From CAZESS01 sp964414415 (GTDB lineage Archaea > Thermoplasmatota > E2 > UBA202 > DSCA01): a stretch of DNA of 38,389 nt. The translations under genes and the position numbers were made by a program. The notes under the pieces are model-generated. The model was not told where the DNA came from, did not search any database, and saw only the letters and a list, made by a program, of their open reading frames with translations. The stretch is from contig CAYPWJ010000013.1 of NCBI GenBank assembly GCA_964414415.1, positions 1 to 38,389 on the forward strand, written 5' to 3'. How positions within the stretch are numbered: position 1 is the stretch's first letter; each line of letters starts with the position of its first letter. Positions 21,844 through 29,635 of the stretch are shown here, one piece after another.

Positions 21844-23813
21844 TTTATTTCCTCCGTATATTTTCTCTCTATCTGAAAGGGAGTATATCTGCGGCCGCCT
21901 CCATCGTAGAAGCGACCGAAGAACTCGACGTACTGCAGGCGAAGCGCGTGCACGCCAGCGCCGAGCGCCTGCAACAGCAGATTGATAAGATGCGCAACGA
22001 CAAGGATGACAGGGGCGAGCACCACCCCGACGTATGGAACGAGCGACGGCAGCAGCTCCGCGACGATGTTGAACGCCATCGCCATACCGGCGGTCGCCAA
22101 GCCAAGGGCGAGCAGCCGCGCATACGACAGCCAGTCGCCGATGTACCCCGTCAGCTCGAAGAAGCCCATCGGGCCGTTGTTGACAAACAAGGCAACGAGG
22201 CCGACAACGGTGAACGCGACAGCGAGATAGTACAGCCACGAGGGCAGCGTCCACAGGTCGAGCAGCATGCTGCCGATGAGGGCGCCGCCGCCGAACTGCA
22301 ACACGACCCAGGCCACCTGGTCGAGCGCCAGATCCTTCACCCTACCGCGCCTGTAATTTTGATACGCGCCGAGCAGGATACCCAGGTTGAGATGCGTCAG
22401 CCCGATGAGCAGCGTCATCGAAAGAATAATCAGGGGTTTGTGCAGCGCGTCTATCGGCAGCTGAAAGCCGAGCAGCGTTGCGCTGTAGAACGTCGCATCC
22501 GGGTTGCCGTAAACAAAGCGAGGGATGAAGTCCCCGAAGAAGCCGTTGAACAGGAAGCCGGCGATGATGGTCCCGACGCCCATCCAGACGCCGAGGAGCG
22601 ACCAGTCGTGGATGGTGTCGCTGTGCTCCCCCAGCTTCAAATAAGCCCATATCGAGGGGATGAGGATGCAGATGCCGTAGCCGGCATCACCGAGCATGAT
22701 GGCAAAGAACACGATGAGCGAGACGCCGAGAAACATGGAGGGATTGACCTCGTTATATTTGGGCAGGGCAAACAATTCCAGGAACGTGCGGAAGGAGCCC
22801 GCCCAGTCCGGCAGGTCGAGGTGGATCGGCGCGTCGTCGCTGTCACGCGGCGCCCGTTCGGCGGTAAAGGCAGCGGTGCCATCCGTTGCCTCCTCGACGA
22901 GCCGCTCGAGGCGGTCTGCATGGCTGGCGAGGCACCAGCCCTCGATGAGCGAGGTGTAGCGCGTCTGGCCGAAGCGCTCGGGTATCTCCCGGCGCTCCTT
23001 CTCCAGCGATATCTCCTCCCTGATGGCGAGGATGTCGTCCCGCCGCCGGTGGTAGATGTCGCGGAGGCTGTCCGTCAGCTGCTCCCGCTGCGCCTCGAGG
23101 TCTTTTTTTTCCTGCTTGAGTGACGACACGATCTGCCGTGGATGACCGGTCGCCGATAGCTCGATTTCCTCGAAGTGCTTCGCCTGGCGTAACGCCTCGG
23201 CATCGGAGCGATGCGCCACGAGCAGCACCGCCCATTCCTCCTCGTCGTCGTCCACCGCTGCATCGAAGACATGAATGGGGCTGTCCGCCAGCGATGAGCG
23301 CAATGCTGCGATGTTGGTGGTCAGCCCGGCGGTGATGTGCGTGAACCGTGAGGTGCCGAGCCAGGCGAGGTCGACGTCGAGGACAGCGAGCTTTTCGAGT
23401 GTCGCCCGCTGCTCCGCCACGGTTTCGAGGCGCTTGTCGATGTCTTCGATGTCTTCCTCGGCGTTGATGACGAACTGCTCGATGTCCTCCAGCAGCTCGT
23501 CGGCCGTAGCGATTTTTTCGTCGAGGGGTCGTCGGTGCACCTGGTGCGGCTCCGGAATGGAGGGCTGCAGCCTCGCCCGGATGCCCGACGGCTCTTTCTT
23601 GTATTGTCTGAGGATGTTGAGGATGCGTGTAAGCCGGAGCTCCCGGGAGGCACAGCGGTCCACCTCGGGATGCATGCTGCCTTCCTCCACCTCGTCAATC
23701 GAGGTCCGGGATATCTCCATCAGGCCGGCATGGTGGAGCCGGTCGACGAGCTCGTCGCTCTGGTCCTGGTGCGTGAGGATGGCGACCCGGCTCATCTCTG
23801 ACGGAAACAGCAT
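21840..23813 (-). CDS. atpI: A/V-type ATP synthase subunit I (a subunit)
   Basis: 657 residues, full length. Subunit I is the membrane stator that provides the ion half-channels next to the rotor. The N-terminal half (about 1-330) is cytosolic with two long coiled-coil arms. The C-terminal half has about seven to eight hydrophobic segments, including VSLIVFFAIMLGDAGYGICI, the conserved MLGDAGYG turn, and a late segment with essential charged residues. It begins MLFPSEMSRVAIL, a normal family start, 2 nt after the subunit H stop. Confidence 0.95.
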   Translation of the reverse strand: MLFPSEMSRVAILTHQDQSDELVDRLHHAGLMEISRTSIDEVEEGSMHPEVDRCASRELRLTRILNILRQYKKEPSGIRARLQPSIPEPHQVHRRPLDEKIATADELLEDIEQFVINAEEDIEDIDKRLETVAEQRATLEKLAVLDVDLAWLGTSRFTHITAGLTTNIAALRSSLADSPIHVFDAAVDDDEEEWAVLLVAHRSDAEALRQAKHFEEIELSATGHPRQIVSSLKQEKKDLEAQREQLTDSLRDIYHRRRDDILAIREEISLEKERREIPERFGQTRYTSLIEGWCLASHADRLERLVEEATDGTAAFTAERAPRDSDDAPIHLDLPDWAGSFRTFLELFALPKYNEVNPSMFLGVSLIVFFAIMLGDAGYGICILIPSIWAYLKLGEHSDTIHDWSLLGVWMGVGTIIAGFLFNGFFGDFIPRFVYGNPDATFYSATLLGFQLPIDALHKPLIILSMTLLIGLTHLNLGILLGAYQNYRRGRVKDLALDQVAWVVLQFGGGALIGSMLLDLWTLPSWLYYLAVAFTVVGLVALFVNNGPMGFFELTGYIGDWLSYARLLALGLATAGMAMAFNIVAELLPSLVPYVGVVLAPVILVVAHLINLLLQALGAGVHALRLQYVEFFGRFYDGGGRRYTPFQIERKYTEEIK

Positions 23814-23815
23814 AT

Positions 23816-24127
23816 TTATGCAAGCAATGTATCTACGACGTTTTCTGCAGCCGCTTCAATGCGAGATGAGGCAGCCTTGCCGAGGCGGTCCGCCGCGCGT
23901 TTGCCTTCCGCCCGGATGTCCTGCGCTTCCTGCTCTGCCTCCCGGCGGGCCTGCTCGACCTGCTGCTCCACCGTCTCGCGCGCCGACGCGATGATGGACT
24001 GCGCTTCCTGCTCTGCCTTCTCCCGGGCTTTCTGGACGATCCAGTCGGCCTCTTTTTCGGCCTGGTCGATGCGGTCCGCCGCCTGCTGCTCCGCCTCCTT
24101 GACCCTGCCTATCTCTTCCTTGATCAT
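23816..24127 (-). CDS. atpH: A/V-type ATP synthase subunit H (peripheral stalk)
   Basis: 103 residues from ATG 24127, first gene of the operon. H (V-type G) is a single long helix that coils around E in the peripheral stalk. Seen: an almost unbroken charged heptad pattern from MIKEEIGRVKEAEQQAADRI to the C-terminus, no other domain. An upstream TTG (24142) is rejected because it would fall before the predicted transcription start set by the TATA box at 24153-24160. Confidence 0.9.
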   Translation of the reverse strand: MIKEEIGRVKEAEQQAADRIDQAEKEADWIVQKAREKAEQEAQSIIASARETVEQQVEQARREAEQEAQDIRAEGKRAADRLGKAASSRIEAAAENVVDTLLA

Positions 24128-24152
24128 ATACACTGGGCTCAAATGGGGATGC

Positions 24153-24183
24153 CATTATAACTCTTTCGTACCCGTGTACCCGT
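24153..24183 (-). promoter_or_regulatory. ATPase operon promoter with tandem octamer
   Basis: TTATAATG (24153-24160) on the minus strand predicts a start about 3 nt before ATG 24127. Directly upstream, ACGGGTAC occurs twice head to tail without spacing (24168-24183), ending at the stop of the metallopeptidase gene. The repeat is in the right place for an activator or repressor site. Confidence 0.5.
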
Positions 24184-25571
24184 TAGCCGTCGACCTGGGT
24201 GAGGTCGAGGCTGCTCCATTCGTCACGGTCGTAGGGGCCGCCGCCGCTGCCGTCGGAGTAGTCGACGATCTTGAAGTTGTAGCGGTAGTTCATGCAGCTC
24301 CGGTAGCCGCCGGAGAGCCAGTAGGCCGGCTGCCAGGGAAACGTGCGCAGGTGCGGCAGGCCGAGCTGATGGCCGAGCTCGTGCATGTAGGTGCCGCCGT
24401 GGCCGAGTATCATGCCCTCCTCCCAGGGACGCCACCGCTGGACGTAGGCGCTTGCCACCAGGAACGCGTCGCGCTTGAAGTTGCAGCCCGCGACGCCGCG
24501 GCCGAACAGACGCTGCATGTCGTGGCAGATGATGACGTAGTGGAAGACGCCTTTCCGGGGGTTGTCCTCGTCGCCGTGCAGGAAGTACTCGTCGTATATC
24601 TCGCCGAGCTCGTCCCAGCCGAGCGTGTCGTCGAACGGTATCTCGTCGCTGCCGCCCATCATGCCGTCGTCGGCGAGCATCATGATGTCGTGCTCGGCAA
24701 ACGACGTGTACTGCATCTGCAACGCCTCGGCGGGCATCACCGGCGTGACTCCATTGCCTGAGGCGACGTAGTCGTTCTCCAGGTAGATGTCCTGCCGAAA
24801 CGGGTCGGCCAGCCACTGGTGCATCATGTACTCCTCGGTGTTCTGCAGGCCGTCCCGGTCGGGGTCGAGCGTGGCATGGTTGTCGGCCTCGAATGGGTCG
24901 TAGCCCCAGCGGTCCTCCCATTCGATGGGCACGCCGTCCCCGTCCGCATCTTCGCCCATGTTGCTCTGCTCGGGGTCGGTGCCGTACACGTTGACTTCCT
25001 CCCAGTAGGTCAGGCCGTCATCGTCGTAATCATTGAACCCGACATCAAACCAGAGCTCGTAGTCGCTGCTGTCGCTCTCGTTGCCTTCGCTCCCCACGGC
25101 GTGGCCGTAGCCGGACGGGTCACCCAGGGCGTCGCCGCCGATCCAGTCGCCCCGCCGGACGTCATAGGTGAGCTCCAGCGCATTGCTGCCACGTGCGATG
25201 TCCATCGCCTCGCCGGCCTCCAGCACCTCGATGGTCACCGGCACCTCTGCCTCGTCGTCGGGGATGTCAAACGACGCGGTGCCGGCGCTCCAGACGTCGA
25301 AGCCGTCCAGCTGGTCGCTCTGCCATGTCTCACTCCCGACGGTCACCTGCACGGAAAACGACGGTGGCTCCCCGATCACGACAGCAAGCTTCCGGACGCG
25401 CTCCAGTGTTACCTCAAGCGAGAGGTCGACCAGCGGGTCGAGGTCGCCGTCAGCCGTCGCCCTCCCCCGATACATGCGGTCCGTGGAAAAAGAGGTATTG
25501 ACGGTGCCCGCCAGCGGCGCCGCCAGCATGATCAATGCTGCACCAAAAACAAACCATATCTTTGTGTTCAT
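24183..25571 (-). CDS. Secreted metzincin-like metallopeptidase with Ca-binding repeats
   Basis: 462 residues. A signal peptide is present (residues 1-22; KIWFVFGAALIMLAAPLAGT). The next 150 residues are a beta-rich domain I do not recognise. Residues about 175-250 carry thrombospondin type 3-like calcium repeats (DYDDDGLTYWEE, DADGDGVPIEWEDRWG, DPDRDGLQNTEEY). The C-terminal catalytic region has the extended zinc motif HELGHQLGLPH (397-407) and a downstream Met-turn (CMNY, Met427), the pair that defines metzincins. Glu398 would be catalytic. No C-terminal anchor is seen, so it is probably released or bound to the cell wall layer. The short leader (about 8 nt) comes from a TATA box at 25602-25609. 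The protein substrate is unknown. Confidence 0.8.
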   Translation of the reverse strand: MNTKIWFVFGAALIMLAAPLAGTVNTSFSTDRMYRGRATADGDLDPLVDLSLEVTLERVRKLAVVIGEPPSFSVQVTVGSETWQSDQLDGFDVWSAGTASFDIPDDEAEVPVTIEVLEAGEAMDIARGSNALELTYDVRRGDWIGGDALGDPSGYGHAVGSEGNESDSSDYELWFDVGFNDYDDDGLTYWEEVNVYGTDPEQSNMGEDADGDGVPIEWEDRWGYDPFEADNHATLDPDRDGLQNTEEYMMHQWLADPFRQDIYLENDYVASGNGVTPVMPAEALQMQYTSFAEHDIMMLADDGMMGGSDEIPFDDTLGWDELGEIYDEYFLHGDEDNPRKGVFHYVIICHDMQRLFGRGVAGCNFKRDAFLVASAYVQRWRPWEEGMILGHGGTYMHELGHQLGLPHLRTFPWQPAYWLSGGYRSCMNYRYNFKIVDYSDGSGGGPYDRDEWSSLDLTQVDG

Positions 25572-25601
25572 GGTAATCGTGTCTTCATCATATCGAGCGG
25601 C

Positions 25602-25609
25602 ATATATAA
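25602..25609 (-). promoter_or_regulatory. TATA box of the metallopeptidase gene
   Basis: TTATATAT on the minus strand, centred about 34 nt before ATG 25571; a leader of roughly 8 nt is predicted. Confidence 0.5.
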
Positions 25610-25631
25610 CGTTAACCTTGACGGCAAAAGA

Positions 25632-26438
25632 CTATCCAACGTCGACGACGCCGTCAATGCGCTCGATGGCCCGCTGGACCGCGCCTTCCTCGACGGCCAC
25701 CTCGATGGCGTCGCTGGGGCATAGGTCGGCGCAGCGGCCGCAGCCGCGGCATGCATCGCTGATGATGGCGTGGTCGTCCTCGACCGTGATGGCGTCGACG
25801 AAGCATGTGTCGACACAAAGGCCGCAGCCGGTGCATGCGTCGCTCACCGATACAGAGACGCCGTCCATCCGGTGTATCTTCCGCGCGATACCGTCGTCGA
25901 GCCGCGGGAGCATGAGGTAGAGGCAGCAGCACGGGCAGCAGTTGCAGACCGTTAGCAATTTCTCGCCGGGATGCGCGTTCAGCCACTGCACGTCGAGCTT
26001 GTTCCGCCCGACGAGGTGCACCAGGCCGGCCTCGCTACATCGCTGCAGATGCTCGAGCGCCTCCTCCCTGGTTGCCTCGCGGCCGAGCGAGCGGTCGATA
26101 TGCCGGGTTGCCTCGCCCAGGAACAGGCAGCCCAGCCCCGTGGGGTAGTCCTCGCATTGCGATGCCTCGCGGCAGATGCAGAAGTCCATGATGAAGCGAT
26201 GCTCAGCTCGGTCGATAAAATGCTCGACGACCTGCGACGGCACCACCATCGACTCCGGCGTCTCCACCTCCCGGTTTATCTCGACGACGTCGTCCTTCGG
26301 CAGATAGAACAGGTCGTCGTGTTCGAATAGCAGCCTGTCCACAAGTTTTCCGATGGGCTTGATGCGGGTGAGCCGGGCGAGGGCGAAGCGAAATGGAAAC
26401 ACGGCCTCGATGAGCCGGACGTGCAGCGGTCGTTTCAT
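25632..26438 (-). CDS. Cysteine-rich 4Fe-4S protein, ferredoxin-type
   Basis: 268 residues, no signal peptide. The C-terminal 70 residues hold two ferredoxin 4Fe-4S motifs (CTGCGLCVDTC with a later partner Cys, and CRGCGRCADLC). Upstream are further cysteine groups, CICREASQCEDYPTGLGC (about residues 85-103) and the dense CNCCPCCC (about 162-169), suggesting additional metal sites. The N-terminal 80 residues are amphipathic and basic, with no clear membrane helix. It resembles uncharacterised archaeal and anaerobic bacterial ferredoxin-fusion proteins; electron transfer is likely and the partner unknown. It diverges from the clan CD peptidase gene across a promoter region with repeated GTTACCG elements. 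Confidence 0.78.
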   Translation of the reverse strand: MKRPLHVRLIEAVFPFRFALARLTRIKPIGKLVDRLLFEHDDLFYLPKDDVVEINREVETPESMVVPSQVVEHFIDRAEHRFIMDFCICREASQCEDYPTGLGCLFLGEATRHIDRSLGREATREEALEHLQRCSEAGLVHLVGRNKLDVQWLNAHPGEKLLTVCNCCPCCCLYLMLPRLDDGIARKIHRMDGVSVSVSDACTGCGLCVDTCFVDAITVEDDHAIISDACRGCGRCADLCPSDAIEVAVEEGAVQRAIERIDGVVDVG

Positions 26439-26461
26439 GCTCGGATATGTAGCAGCGGCTG

Positions 26462-26529
26462 CTTTTTAACCGTTACCGCGCGGACCGTTACCGCACAAAG
26501 GCAAAAAGTAGATATTATAAACCGGTAAC
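26462..26529. promoter_or_regulatory. Divergent promoter region with three GTTACCG elements
   Basis: The minus-strand box TTAAAAAG (26462-26469) serves the 4Fe-4S gene (ATG 26438), and the plus-strand box TATTATAA (26513-26520) is centred about 26 nt before ATG 26543. An exact 11-bp repeat ACCGTTACCGC occurs at 26469-26479 and 26484-26494, and an inverted relative ACCGGTAAC lies at 26521-26529 just after the plus-strand box. Placement over both promoters suggests one regulator controlling both genes. Confidence 0.55.
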
Positions 26530-26542
26530 TATTGATGCTGTG

Positions 26543-28090
26543 ATGGCACCGAGGAAGGATAGAAAGCCGTGGGACATGGCGGTGTGTATGATGGTGGCGA
26601 TGATGTTCATCTCGTCCGGGCTGTCCGGCGTGCTGACCGATGGAGGCAGCGTGTTTTCGGCCGGTCATACCAGCGACCTGGATCAAGCGATAGCCGACGT
26701 CGAGGCCACGACTGACAAGGCGTTGACTGCCCGTTCGACCTTCGGTGACATCGACGTCCAATATTACGAGCACGTCATCGACGGCTTCGAGGTGATGAAC
26801 GATTCCATCCTCGTACAGACGGACAACGACACCGGCGAGCTCATCAAATACGAGAAACAATGGCGGAGCATCAACGAGACTATTATCCCCGACAGCACCA
26901 GTGGTTTTGAGCCAGAGAAGCCATATGTTTGGACGGAAAAAGTGGTGTTTTTAGCCAAAGCTGACGGCGGATGGTTCTATTCGTTCGACGTAGACCAAGA
27001 TTTCCCCCTGGCCTGTCGGGAGGTAAGATACAAAGACGGAACTACCTTGCTCCATGATTTTGATGGAGATGTGATTGGCAGCGGAGTACCCGCTCCAAGT
27101 GAAAAAGGATTCTCCATGAATGGATACTGTAACAGTAGGGACCCCGATCATTGGCGAAAATTAAGTGAAAATGCGGATAAATGGTTCAGCAAATGGCTTG
27201 ATGAAAGCGCGAGGGTATCTCTACCAACCCCTGAACAGGTTTCCTCGTATATCAAGGATGACCATGTATCCTGTTTCTATGAATCTGCGCATGGAAACTA
27301 TGAATATTTTCAATGTGGGGAACGTTCGACCTACGAAGTTGCGGATGCTATAGAGGATATGAAAGGGAGGCCCCCTATGAAATTTGCTTTTCTAGGTAGT
27401 TGCGGGGGTATGGATTCTACTGGGCCCGGTTCTTTCTCTTATGCTTTTAGAAAAGGAAAAATTGAAAATACAACCACTGTTGGATACTATCAGGTCACCG
27501 GAGAAGGATGGCGTTATACTCTTCCATGGCAGGACTTGATGTTCCAGAAAATGGACGGAAACTACACTGTCAAAAAAGCGTTCAATCGAGCGTGTGCTAG
27601 GTATCCTGTAATAGCAAAACAGGTAAAATTTCGCGGAGACCCGAATCTTAAAATTACGGATGACATCGATTACAACTACTACCCCGAAAAACCGGAGGCG
27701 CCAACCGGCCCCACACGAGTTAACCGCCTGGAAACCTATACATACCGTGCTGCCACGACTGAGCCAGAGGGAGAACACCTTTACTACCAATGGGACTGGA
27801 ACGACGGTACCATCAGCGACTGGATGGGTCCCTACGAAAGCGGAGAAACAGTTTCTGCTGAGCATAATTTCGACTGGTCGGGCGTGATACCGCCCGAAGA
27901 CCGGTACAACGTCCAGGTAAGAGCAAAAGATGAGCGTGGTGCCATAACGGAATGGTCAGACCCGCTATCGGTGGCGGAGCCATACGCCCGTGCCAGCCCC
28001 GTGAGAGACTGGATAACCGAGTGGTTTACGCATCTCTTCGGAAGCACGATATTTCCTGGTATATCGAAAACCGGCTGTTTTATTCAATAA
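26543..28090 (+). CDS. Secreted caspase-like (clan CD) peptidase with PKD-like domain
   Basis: 515 residues from ATG 26543 (a GTG one codon earlier is less likely). An N-terminal hydrophobic segment (about 12-31, MAVCMMVAMMFISSGLSGVL) is a signal peptide or anchor. The central domain has a candidate His-Cys dyad: His250 in FYESAHGNYEYF and Cys287 in FAFLGSCGGMDS, each after a beta strand, spaced 37 residues as in clan CD peptidases (caspases, gingipains, legumains). Residues about 395-485 form a PKD/fibronectin-like domain (YYQWDWNDGTISDWMGPY). The central part (about 26880-27680) is visibly more AT-rich than both ends and neighbouring genes. No close family is recognised; peptidase activity is inferred. 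Its 3' end overlaps the convergent radical SAM gene by 11 nt. Confidence 0.65.
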   Translation: MAPRKDRKPWDMAVCMMVAMMFISSGLSGVLTDGGSVFSAGHTSDLDQAIADVEATTDKALTARSTFGDIDVQYYEHVIDGFEVMNDSILVQTDNDTGELIKYEKQWRSINETIIPDSTSGFEPEKPYVWTEKVVFLAKADGGWFYSFDVDQDFPLACREVRYKDGTTLLHDFDGDVIGSGVPAPSEKGFSMNGYCNSRDPDHWRKLSENADKWFSKWLDESARVSLPTPEQVSSYIKDDHVSCFYESAHGNYEYFQCGERSTYEVADAIEDMKGRPPMKFAFLGSCGGMDSTGPGSFSYAFRKGKIENTTTVGYYQVTGEGWRYTLPWQDLMFQKMDGNYTVKKAFNRACARYPVIAKQVKFRGDPNLKITDDIDYNYYPEKPEAPTGPTRVNRLETYTYRAATTEPEGEHLYYQWDWNDGTISDWMGPYESGETVSAEHNFDWSGVIPPEDRYNVQVRAKDERGAITEWSDPLSVAEPYARASPVRDWITEWFTHLFGSTIFPGISKTGCFIQ

Positions 28091-29012
28091 GCTCCAGCCC
28101 GAGCTCCCGGGCGTGCTGGATGGCCCGGCGGTATTCCTCCCGCGTGATGCGGCGGTCGATGCCGGGGTGCTCGCCCGCCTTGTAGCACGGCCGGTACTGG
28201 TCCATGACGTTCACCGATGCCTCCGGCACATGGTTGGCGAGCCAGTCCATTATGGGCAGCGAGCAGCATTCCACATGGCCGGGCATCACCAGATGACGGA
28301 CGACCAGGTCGCCCTGCCCTCCCGCGATACGGTGATTCCGGGTGACGACGTCCCAGTAGTCGGGGATGTCGGAGAGCTCCGCCGCGCATGTATCGCTGCC
28401 GTACTTGAAGTCAGTCAGATAGACATCCATGACGTGGCCGAGCAGCTGCATCGTCTCGCGGCTGCAGTACATGTTGCTGTTCCATATCTGCGGGATGCCG
28501 CGGCTGCAGGCACGCAGCGCCTCCAGGATGTACGGCAGGTTTGGCGTCGGGTCGCCGCCGACCCAGTTGACATTTCTGCTGTCCCGCTGCTCGATCACCG
28601 CGGCCATGCGTTCAGGCCGGACCCACATGCCGCGCTGCCGCTGCGATATGTCCCAGTTCTGGCAAAAGACGCATGCAAAGGTGCAGCCCGAGAAGAAGAT
28701 GGTGTGTGAGGGCACCAGCATGGGCTCCTCGCCGTGGTGGAGGAACTCGGATGCGACAGCTGCGTCGCCGACGTCGCAGTAGCCCCGCGTGGCTGCTCTA
28801 TCGACGTGGCAGCGCCGCTCGCAGAGATGACAGTCGTGGTAGATGCGCCACGCCAGCTCGATTTTGAGGTCGAGGAGCGACTGCTCCGGCCGTGCTGCCG
28901 GAGTCCGCTGTAGCGCCCTGTCGTGTTCCTTCCAGAGCTCTTCGATGCCGTCGGTGTCGTCGTAGCTGACGGGAATCCGTTTGCATTGAAGGTAGCCTGG
29001 CTGGTCAGTCAT
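28080..29012 (-). CDS. PflX-like radical SAM protein
   Basis: 310 residues from ATG 29012, overlapping the AMMECR1 gene by 8 nt. Radical SAM cluster motif CTFACVFCQNWDISQ, preceded by a second cysteine set CHLCERRCHVDRAATRGYC. The flanking segments GEEPMLVPSHTIFFSGC, DVYLTDFKYG, LVVRHLVMPGHVECC and VNVMDQYRPCYKA match the COG1313/PflX group rather than true pyruvate formate-lyase activases. The substrate is unknown. In other genomes radical SAM proteins of this kind co-occur with AMMECR1 and Memo; here only AMMECR1 is adjacent. Confidence 0.88.
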   Translation of the reverse strand: MTDQPGYLQCKRIPVSYDDTDGIEELWKEHDRALQRTPAARPEQSLLDLKIELAWRIYHDCHLCERRCHVDRAATRGYCDVGDAAVASEFLHHGEEPMLVPSHTIFFSGCTFACVFCQNWDISQRQRGMWVRPERMAAVIEQRDSRNVNWVGGDPTPNLPYILEALRACSRGIPQIWNSNMYCSRETMQLLGHVMDVYLTDFKYGSDTCAAELSDIPDYWDVVTRNHRIAGGQGDLVVRHLVMPGHVECCSLPIMDWLANHVPEASVNVMDQYRPCYKAGEHPGIDRRITREEYRRAIQHARELGLELIE

Positions 29013-29607
29013 CGTCCATCGGTTCCCGGATGACGTCGCCCCGCGGCTCCGTTTCCCGGAACACTTCGCCCTGGAAGCAATAGAGCTCGGTATCGCCGTC
29101 GAGCCACGCGTCGGGCGACAGCCCGGCCTTCCAGCACGTCTGCGAGACAAAGGTTCTGGCGTCCCAGTCCTGCTTGACGGGCACCTGCGGCAGAAGCAGT
29201 CCCCTTCGGCCGCGCCGCTCGGCGATGAGGCCGTCCCGGCCGACTTCGATACATGCAGGGTAGCTTTCGGGGTCGTCAACCTCGATTTTTTCGGGGGGTG
29301 TCAGCACCGTCACCTCGACCGTAACGTTGTCGAGTTCATCTGCCTCCAGTGACGGGAAGCGGGGGTCGCGTGTGGCCGACGTGGCCGCCTCCTGCACTGC
29401 TGCGGCAAGCTGCATCGATGGCTCCGGGATGCCGATGCAGCCGCGGAGGTCCCCTGATGGATGCCGGTTGAGGGTGACAAACACGCCGGCCTTCGTCGTG
29501 AATGGCTTGCCTGCATCCATCGCTGGCACTTCGTGGCCGTGGAGGTGTCGCTCGATGACCGTGCGGGCGTAGTGGACCGCCCGTTTGCCGTCTTCATCTG
29601 AGAGCAT
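29005..29607 (-). CDS. AMMECR1 family protein
   Basis: 200 residues, full length. Seen: the signature LRGCIG (GDLRGCIGIPEPSMQLA), followed by AATSATRDPRFPSLEADELD and VEVTVLTPPEKIE. The cysteine of LRGCIG is a candidate catalytic residue. The family is found across life and in archaea sits with Memo and radical SAM proteins; its reaction is unproven to my knowledge. It is the promoter-proximal gene of a two-gene unit, leaderless from ATG 29607. Confidence 0.92.
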   Translation of the reverse strand: MLSDEDGKRAVHYARTVIERHLHGHEVPAMDAGKPFTTKAGVFVTLNRHPSGDLRGCIGIPEPSMQLAAAVQEAATSATRDPRFPSLEADELDNVTVEVTVLTPPEKIEVDDPESYPACIEVGRDGLIAERRGRRGLLLPQVPVKQDWDARTFVSQTCWKAGLSPDAWLDGDTELYCFQGEVFRETEPRGDVIREPMDDD

Positions 29608-29627
29608 GTATCTATAGCAGCGGCGCT

Positions 29628-29635
29628 GGTTAAAA
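29628..29635 (-). promoter_or_regulatory. TATA box of the AMMECR1 unit
   Basis: TTTTAACC on the minus strand, about 25 nt before ATG 29607. It contains the TAA stop of acdA (29630-29632). Confidence 0.5.

Noticed and set aside
21780..23123. Long plus-strand open frame (447 codons) opposite atpI
   Set aside because: It is antisense to a certain gene, has a biased Arg/Gln/Asp-rich composition typical of shadow frames in GC-rich DNA, and has no TATA box or Shine-Dalgarno.
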